Assembly: GCA_035567895.1 (NCBI GenBank)
Contig: DATMPC010000035.1
Coordinates: 1 to 53,604, forward strand
DNA: 53,604 nucleotides
DNA from: Terriglobales bacterium
GTDB lineage: Bacteria; Acidobacteriota; Terriglobia; Terriglobales; Acidobacteriaceae
Direction: 5' to 3'
A program made the position numbers and the translations under genes. How positions within the stretch are numbered: the stretch's first letter is position 1; each line of letters starts with the position of its first letter. The notes beneath the pieces are model-generated. The model was not told the origin of the DNA and searched no databases. It saw only the letters and a list, made by a program, of their open reading frames with translations. Shown here in pieces: positions 48,695 through 53,604 of the stretch.

Positions 48695-50089
48695 CTAATT
48701 GTTAGAAACGATGAATGAGCCGCGCGTACCGGCCAGCTCCGCTCCGGTTCCTCCGAGAAGCTTCAGAGTGAGAGCTCCACCTGTGAAGACCATTTCCTCG
48801 AGGGCCGAATCGACGGACGATGACCGAAGCCGTCCATCGCCTGCCGTTTCGAAATGAAACTGAGCTGAGCGCCTCATCAATTCCTTGATAAAGGCAGCGC
48901 TTGTTCCCTTGGTCTTGCTCACCGTGGCCGAAATCACGTCGCCATCAATCTCCAGACCACGGGAGTAGAGCCGGATGAGCTTGGCGCGACCATCTTCATC
49001 AGGTAGCGGAAATTCGATCGCCTGGTCGATTCTTCCTGGTCGGGCGGTCAGTGCAGACTCGAGATTGTCTGGCCGGTTCGTTGTCAGAATAAAGATGACT
49101 TCCGCGTCTTCCCTCAACCCATCCATCTCATTGAGCAGTTTGTTCAGGAGCGCCTCCTGAAATGGAGTTCCAATGTGGTCGCGAGAACGCGCAATGAGAT
49201 CAACATCTTCGATGATCATGATCGAGGGCTGCAGGAACCGAGCTAACCGAAAATATTCGCCGATCCAGGCCACTTGCTCAGCAGTGACGAGCAAAGTTGT
49301 GTGGCCCGGAAGCTCCGAAGCGAGATAGTGAATGGTGTGCGTCTTTCCTGTGCCTGGCGGTCCGTAGAACAGAAGCCCTTTCTTGGCGGAGAAGTCGCGC
49401 TCCTTTATCCGGTCGCGAATGCTGACAAATTTGTGAATGTTTCGCTCGAGGAGAGCCAGCGTCTTCTGCGGAAGGATTACCTGGTCTTTTGCGACTTTGT
49501 GCAGACGATGGACTTTCACCGTCCCTCCAAAACCCGCAAAGTGCTGTTCCTGTTCGAGCGAGATTACGCGCCCACGATACGCCCGGCCGGCGCTCACTCC
49601 GATCTCAACCTGTCGAAAGAACACCTGCGAAAACTCAGAAGCTGTTTCACCAGCAGGTACGGCGATTTCAACCAGCACACCCGCCGGACAGCCGCGTTGT
49701 ATCGATGGCCCCATCAGCACCGCATACGGCATGTTGCCTTCGGTGGCAAGCCAAAGGCCGTTCTTAAGGCACCGAACGGGATCCGCCTCACCGATATCGA
49801 TTTCGTCATGTTGCAATGGACCAATCTCAGTCGGTATCGGAGACGGACTGAGCAGCTGGGCCAGCCCTGTGATCTCATGTCCCATAATGGAATGGATTCC
49901 GAGTAGTTGATACCCCGATTTTCCGGCAAAGAAGTCATTCAGCGTACTCTGGATGTCCACTCGCGAGGCTGTTGGAAAAGTCCTTGCAGCCGTCACAATC
50001 TGCTGCACCGGCGTGCCTCGGAAGTGCTTCGCGAGCCTGCGCCGGAGCGCCGATCTGCCAGTGAGAGCCCGGAACGTGTAACCGAACAT
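48695..50089 (-). CDS. AAA+ ATPase
   Basis: 464 residues; AAAGGAG before the ATG. The N-terminal 210 residues are a substrate-specific region with no recognised motif. The AAA module: Walker A L-L-F-Y-G-P-P-G-T-G-K-T-H-T, Walker B I-M-I-I-E-D-V-D-L-I-A, second region of homology with sensor F-I-L-T-T-N-R-P-D-N-L-E-S-A-L and R-P-G-R-I-D-Q-A-I-E-F-P. These place it with the classical AAA proteins that unfold or remodel protein complexes (FtsH/Cdc48 and Bcs1-like). No protease domain is present, so it is likely a chaperone-type unfoldase. Stands alone; about 170 bases separate it from the small exported-protein gene upstream. Confidence 0.92.
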   Translation of the reverse strand: MFGYTFRALTGRSALRRRLAKHFRGTPVQQIVTAARTFPTASRVDIQSTLNDFFAGKSGYQLLGIHSIMGHEITGLAQLLSPSPIPTEIGPLQHDEIDIGEADPVRCLKNGLWLATEGNMPYAVLMGPSIQRGCPAGVLVEIAVPAGETASEFSQVFFRQVEIGVSAGRAYRGRVISLEQEQHFAGFGGTVKVHRLHKVAKDQVILPQKTLALLERNIHKFVSIRDRIKERDFSAKKGLLFYGPPGTGKTHTIHYLASELPGHTTLLVTAEQVAWIGEYFRLARFLQPSIMIIEDVDLIARSRDHIGTPFQEALLNKLLNEMDGLREDAEVIFILTTNRPDNLESALTARPGRIDQAIEFPLPDEDGRAKLIRLYSRGLEIDGDVISATVSKTKGTSAAFIKELMRRSAQFHFETAGDGRLRSSSVDSALEEMVFTGGALTLKLLGGTGAELAGTRGSFIVSNN

Positions 50090-50257
50090 GAATGCTCCTT
50101 TCAGGAGAATGCCCTTTAGGGCACAGTGACAAGTTCAACAGCGTAGCAGCGTCCTGGTGCGCAAGCCAGCGGGTCGCGTGTCCTTTCCCGTTTGGTGTTT
50201 GGCTGGTTGGCCAATTGGAGTGTCCATTACGGGGCTGTGGGTGCCCCAGCAATGGCC

Positions 50258-50824
50258 CTACGTTCTATAATGGGAAAGGGAGCCCCACCCGTGCCAGTCT
50301 GTTTTGGGGAACCATTTCTCCGTTTGCTCGATCTTCACAGTCACGTCCTCCAGGCCCAGCGGCAAGGGCATGTTCCTTCGGATGTGCGAGTGGATTGCCA
50401 AAGGCGAAATTCTCAGCGAACCGATGCTTTGATTGAGCTTGTAATCGAAGCGAAATCCATCCTGCGAATCGCCGCTCTGATTGAGGACTTCTGCACCGTT
50501 ACTGGCAAGCTGTTGCAGGGCATCGTCCCGCAACGCATTCAGCAGGGGCATCCAGCTTTCTCGTCGTAGGACGACATCGAACTCAAATCCCGCGTTATGA
50601 GGGACAAAATCGCGTCCTGCCGAACTGCCAAAACTCCGTGAGTGAGAAGAGCCCCAGTTTTCGCGGAAACGGTCGATTACGTGTTCCGGTGTGTAGCTCT
50701 TAAGAAACGCGCTTTCCGTTTCGGGAGTAGGGTAGTAAAGACTAAAGTGGCAAGCAACCGAGCCAACCATGCAAGCAAGGAGGACCGGAACGAAGAGCGC
50801 AATCGCTAACCGATGAGATTTCAT
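50258..50824 (-). CDS. Small exported hypothetical protein
   Basis: 188 residues. Hydrophobic N-terminus (L-A-I-A-L-F-V-P-V-L-L-A-C-M-V-G-S-V-A-C-H) that may be a lipoprotein signal or membrane anchor. The rest (Y-T-P-E-H-V-I-D-R-F-R-E-N-W, F-V-P-H-N-A-G-F-E-F-D-V-V-L) shows no family I know. It lies on the minus strand, upstream of the AAA gene. Confidence 0.6.
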   Translation of the reverse strand: MKSHRLAIALFVPVLLACMVGSVACHFSLYYPTPETESAFLKSYTPEHVIDRFRENWGSSHSRSFGSSAGRDFVPHNAGFEFDVVLRRESWMPLLNALRDDALQQLASNGAEVLNQSGDSQDGFRFDYKLNQSIGSLRISPLAIHSHIRRNMPLPLGLEDVTVKIEQTEKWFPKTDWHGWGSLSHYRT

Positions 50825-50978
50825 AGCCTATTCTGGAAAGCGCCTAATCATAGCTCACAAAGTGCCCGCACAGCTCGCGCCTCGGGCATTCCCGTTTTCG
50901 CAACTCTGCGAACACCGCGCAGGTGGGGTCCGAGCAGGCGAGCCGCCCGCCCGGATTCATGCCGATTCGGTCTCTCAG

Positions 50979-51395
50979 TCACATGAAGTTGATCGATACA
51001 TCCGCGATCTGCGCCTTTTTTTCATTGATGTTGGCAGTCGTGCATCCCTGAACTGTAATCTGGAGATGAGCGTTATCGACCCACTTTACTGAAAAATCAG
51101 AACTGGGACACGAAGCAGCGAGGAAGATTATCTCCGGGTTCGGACCCGTTGCCGGTCGTTGGATGTATGGCTTTTCACCACGGACCATGCTTAGAGTGGT
51201 CTTCTTTCCCACTGGCTTAGGAGCCCCCAGCCATCGTTGTTGCCTGAGGGTGTGATCCGCAACAACCGCTGCATGCGTTAGGTCGGGTGAGTAGATGAAT
51301 CGTTTGTTTATGCGTCCGGAGTAAGGATTGCCTCTCGAACATGCGGATCCAGTGATCGCTAGCACCGCAGCGAAGAGCAAAGCTCTGCGATCCAT
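50979..51395 (-). CDS. Small lipoprotein
   Basis: 138 residues from the ATG at 51395 (frame open further but without signal). M-D-R-R-A-L-L-F-A-A-V-L-A-I-T-G-S-A-C-S ends in a lipobox. The mature part has F-I-Y-S-P-D-L-T-H-A-A-V-V-A-D-H and late C-P-S-S-D-F-S-V-K-W-V-D-N-A-H-L-Q-I-T-V, resembling a small beta domain. No function recognised. The same strand as the gene at 50258, 154 bases apart. Confidence 0.6.
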   Translation of the reverse strand: MDRRALLFAAVLAITGSACSRGNPYSGRINKRFIYSPDLTHAAVVADHTLRQQRWLGAPKPVGKKTTLSMVRGEKPYIQRPATGPNPEIIFLAASCPSSDFSVKWVDNAHLQITVQGCTTANINEKKAQIADVSINFM

Positions 51396-51522
51396 TCCAT
51401 ACTCCCGAGAACGATCGAATCTTACAATGGGAACATCAGTGCTGCAGCTTACCACGCAGCCCCGCCAGGTACTTTAAGTGAATATCCACACATATGCGCC
51501 CCATTGTGGGTTTCGGGAAAGA

Positions 51523-51656
51523 GGGACAGCCTGAGAGCCTGTCGGAGAGAACGATTCCCGAACCAGGAATCAATAACTTACAGACATCCGATTGTTTGTA
51601 AGTTGTTGATTCTTCGTTCGAGAAAATCTATCTCCGACAGGCTCTCAGGCTGTCCC
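51523..51656. repeat. MITE-like palindromic element
   Basis: 25-bp perfect outer arms (51523-51547 against 51632-51656, GGGACAGCCTGAGAGCC...) with imperfect extension outwards, and inner 16-bp arms (about 51567-51582 against 51597-51612, one mismatch). About 134 bp, no coding capacity. Confidence 0.85.
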
Positions 51657-51754
51657 GTTTCTTCCCTACAAGCTATTCCCAACACATCGGTAGGCATTTT
51701 TGGTCAATCGGGAAAATGAGAGAATCAATTTTTTCACAGCTTCCAGACGGAACA

Positions 51755-51772
51755 TATTCCTATTTGCGGAAC
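51755..51772. repeat. 18-bp direct repeat, copy 1 (TATTCCTATTTGCGGAAC)
   Basis: Identical to 52583-52600. The two copies bracket the tandem array and the DUF4440-like gene. Similar CGGGACGTATTCCT words occur at the ends of REP-type elements. Confidence 0.7.
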
Positions 51773-51840
51773 TGAGTCGAGGCACCCACCGGCTACCGCC
51801 GGCGGTTCTCCGTCAGATTGGCGAATGGACGTGACAGGAA

Positions 51841-51890
51841 AGCAGCAATAAGCGATAAGCGATAAGCGATAAGCAATTAGCAATTAGTTC
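51841..51890. repeat. AAGCGATAAGC-type tandem array
   Basis: Reads AGCAATAAGCGATAAGCGATAAGC and so on, alternating GATAAGC and AATTAGC units. Related fragments lie near 52655-52680 and, inverted, near 23200-23225. Confidence 0.8.
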
Positions 51891-52019
51891 GGAAAGCTTG
51901 GTGACCAACTCTCGATGAGTGCTGAGCATTTCCCGCAAACGGACAAAAGCGCACAACGAACAGGCTCATCTCGACGGCACGATCGGAATTTAGGACGCTG
52001 GACGGTGGCGCACCCGCCC

Positions 52020-52442
52020 TTACGGAAAGCGCGATTCATGGCCGGCTACACACTGCCAGCGTCCGTCGCGATAGACGAAGATATCGGTGAACCGCGACTT
52101 CACCGTGGGCTGCGTGCCGCCGCTTGTGACAGCCCTACCGCGGACATAAGCGAAATCGCCATATACATGCGCGTGCATTTCCGACAATTCGGAGTGCCGG
52201 TCAGTGTAGCCGGCGGCGCTTGCCAGCATCTGCGAGCGATCGATCAGTTCACCGGTAGCTCCGGCTTCTTCGAAGTCGGGCGCAAGAATGCACTCCAACG
52301 CAGCCACATCGTGTTGTTCTGGGATTCGCGCCCATCTCTCCTCGATCTGAATCAGCGTGGTTTCGTCCTTGCGTTCACCCGTCGGGCAAGCCGCTCCATG
52401 CGCCAATGAGCACGATAGCAACAACCAGAAAGCAGTTTTCAT
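52020..52442 (-). CDS. Exported DUF4440/SnoaL-like protein
   Basis: 140 residues. Signal peptide (F-W-L-L-L-S-C-S-L-A-H-G-A-A). The rest matches the NTF2/SnoaL cone fold: L-I-Q-I-E-E-R-W-A-R-I, L-E-C-I-L-A-P-D-F-E-E, F-A-Y-V-R-G-R-A-V, and R-F-T-D-I-F-V-Y-R-D-G-R-W-Q-C-V-A-G-H-E-S. This fold is used by isomerases, hydrolases and binding proteins; no catalytic set is certain. Single gene between repeats. Confidence 0.88.
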   Translation of the reverse strand: MKTAFWLLLSCSLAHGAACPTGERKDETTLIQIEERWARIPEQHDVAALECILAPDFEEAGATGELIDRSQMLASAAGYTDRHSELSEMHAHVYGDFAYVRGRAVTSGGTQPTVKSRFTDIFVYRDGRWQCVAGHESRFP

Positions 52443-52582
52443 GGAAGCACCCCCGCTGTGGGATAGATCACGCCAACTCTGTCACCGATTCCTTTGACGC
52501 CCGTAACGGTTAAATGTCTGGAAATGCCAAGGGACAGCCGGGCGAGACCAAATGGGGTGAACCGGCGGGGACACACGGGACG

Positions 52583-52600
52583 TATTCCTATTTGCGGAAC
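52583..52600. repeat. 18-bp direct repeat, copy 2
   Basis: Same sequence as 51755-51772, here preceded by GGGGACACACGGGACG, a typical border of REP-like elements in this kind of genome (from memory). Confidence 0.65.
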
Positions 52601-52702
52601 CCTATCGAGAATATGTTCCCAGCAGCAATCAGTATTCAGCTGGAAAAGCAGCGATAGGCAATAAGCGATAAGCAATAAGCGAAGGCAGACACAAGGGAAA
52701 GT

Positions 52703-53227
52703 CTACCGCCGACGCTTTGGGGCGAGGCGCTTGGCGGTCAGCTTGCTCGCCGATGGGGCGCCTTGCTTCCCCGCCTTGGTCTTCAAGCGCGATTGTTCGT
52801 ACATCTCGATCCACTTCTCGCTCGAAATCGCCGAGATCAGCTTGCCAATCGCTTCGAGCGGCAAATCGTCCGGCGACTCGAAATGAACGCAACACTTCCC
52901 CATGTCGAGCTTCTTCTCCGCCGCCTTGAACGCCGCCCTCAGCTGCTCGAGCTGACTCGAACTCCAAAACGCGCCCATCAGGTAGAGCGAGCAGTAGTTC
53001 TTCTGCGACGAGAGCGCGACGTAGCAGATCGGCTGCTTGTTGTAAGTGTCGGGATATCGAGACAGGGGGATCGTCCAGCCGATCGTGCCCCAGACGAGGC
53101 ACTCATCGTAGCCGCGCGGGATGTGCTTGTTCACGAGTGCGCGCACCGTCGCAATCGTCTTCGCACGACCGGCGGGGAGTGAGGCGATGTATTGTGCTGG
53201 GGTCTTGACGTTCGATGGTGGTTTCAT
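52703..53227 (-). CDS. DUF1801-family protein
   Basis: 174 residues from the ATG at 53227; the frame is open upstream but unrelated. Typical DUF1801 words: T-P-A-Q-Y-I-A-S-L-P, I-A-T-V-R-A-L-V-N-K-H-I-P, G-Y-D-E-C-L-V-W-G-T-I-G-W-T-I-P, C-Y-V-A-L-S-S-Q-K-N-Y-C-S-L-Y-L, G-K-C-C-V-H-F. The C-terminus is basic (K-L-T-A-K-R-L-A-P-K-R-R-R). The fold resembles YdhG and frataxin-like proteins; function unknown. Confidence 0.88.
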   Translation of the reverse strand: MKPPSNVKTPAQYIASLPAGRAKTIATVRALVNKHIPRGYDECLVWGTIGWTIPLSRYPDTYNKQPICYVALSSQKNYCSLYLMGAFWSSSQLEQLRAAFKAAEKKLDMGKCCVHFESPDDLPLEAIGKLISAISSEKWIEMYEQSRLKTKAGKQGAPSASKLTAKRLAPKRRR

Positions 53228-53604
53228 GGATTCGTCGTTTTCCCGAACGAAGTGTATCACCGAACGTTTGAAAACCAGCCAGCGGCAGGGCTGGGAGTAC
53301 GCGCTCGTGGAAATCGCGCAGCGATTTCCACGGCGCAATGGGCGCGTTCTCGGTCCACTCGATCGAGGAACATCGATACCTTCCCCCGCCCGATTTTACT
53401 CGGCGCTTCGCCTGCATTCGCACATGACGATCGTGGTCCAGCATCTTCGGTGACACATGCCCGGGCGATGGCCATGACCGTTCGTTCACTCGCCTGACTC
53501 TGAGCGCCCTGGAACGTACGTTCTGGATGGGGGCATTCCGGCACGTCAAAATCGCTCTTTTTGAGTGTCTTGACATTGTCTGGCATTTGGATTATATTCC
53601 AGGG
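53228..53604. other. Window end; possible minus-strand ORF 53257-53586
   Basis: An ATG at 53586 opens a 109-residue frame (M-P-D-N-V-K-T-L-K-K-S-D-F-D-V-P) with no recognisable domain and no clear ribosome binding site, overlapping a competing frame. I cannot support either as a gene. Confidence 0.25.

Larger units (their letters stand above)
51396..52019. other. Repeat-rich gene-free stretch
   Basis: Contains the palindrome at 51523-51656, an AAGCGATAAGC-type tandem array (51841-51890) and one copy of an 18-bp direct repeat (51755-51772). No gene. Confidence 0.5.

Noticed and set aside
51841-51890. CRISPR array
   Set aside because: Short imperfect tandem units without spacers; no cas genes in the window.
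52439-52675. 78-residue minus-strand open frame
   Set aside because: Lies across repeats, no ribosome binding site and no recognisable features.

Overview
The window looks like a chromosomal segment of an Acidobacteriota (Terriglobia-like) bacterium. This is an inference from gene content, not a database match: two large MacB/FtsX-type permeases of the ADOP kind, a PEP-CTERM exported protein, a DUF4382 lipoprotein, many Sec/Tat-exported proteins ending their signal in A-Q-Q, and many dispersed palindromic repeats such as the CCACGGAGACACGGAGG family. The genes are a mosaic of short operons on both strands, with few mobile genes and no phage or CRISPR array.

Layout. 0-9 kb: exported proteins (fibronectin-III/low-complexity protein, DinB-like, Tat amidase, DUF3500), a frameshifted SDR gene, a frameshifted AlkD-type gene and a membrane-anchored rhodanese. 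9-12.5 kb: PEP-CTERM protein, then a minus-strand group of O-methyltransferase, VKOR-like protein and a second rhodanese whose reading frame is interrupted by one TGA exactly at the catalytic cysteine. 12.8-21 kb: DUF4382 lipoprotein, cNMP-DUF1003 protein, PP2C phosphatase coupled to an FHA protein, amidohydrolase, tryptophan-dioxygenase-like protein with an ABC ATPase, response regulator. 21-26 kb: PhzF, a structured leader plus 1-Cys peroxiredoxin, tRNA-Cys, tRNA-Sec (anticodon UCA, long variable arm) and an ADOP permease.

27-41 kb is the functional core. It holds four universal stress proteins (one single-domain plus two tandem genes, and a partner cNMP-only protein), two Crp/Fnr regulators with N-terminal cysteine clusters, an acyl-CoA synthetase (NDP-forming)-GNAT fusion, and a five-gene electron-transfer operon: decaheme cytochrome (DmsE/MtrA type), MtrB/PioB outer-membrane barrel, small c-type cytochrome, NapC/NirT/NrfH-like multiheme quinol dehydrogenase and a small membrane protein. 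Palindromes of the form TGTGA-N6-TCACA recur in front of most of these units, several at the spacing expected of class II activator sites (centre at -41.5), so I read the region as one redox/energy regulon. 41-53.6 kb: alpha/beta hydrolase, membrane proteins, a second ADOP permease, an AAA ATPase, small exported proteins, DUF4440-like and DUF1801 proteins, and several palindromic repeats.

The two strongest discoveries are a candidate selenocysteine-containing rhodanese (10286-10618), made credible by the tRNA-Sec gene 13 kb away in the same window, and the regulated porin-cytochrome electron conduit (35795-41010). selA, selB and selD are not in this window.
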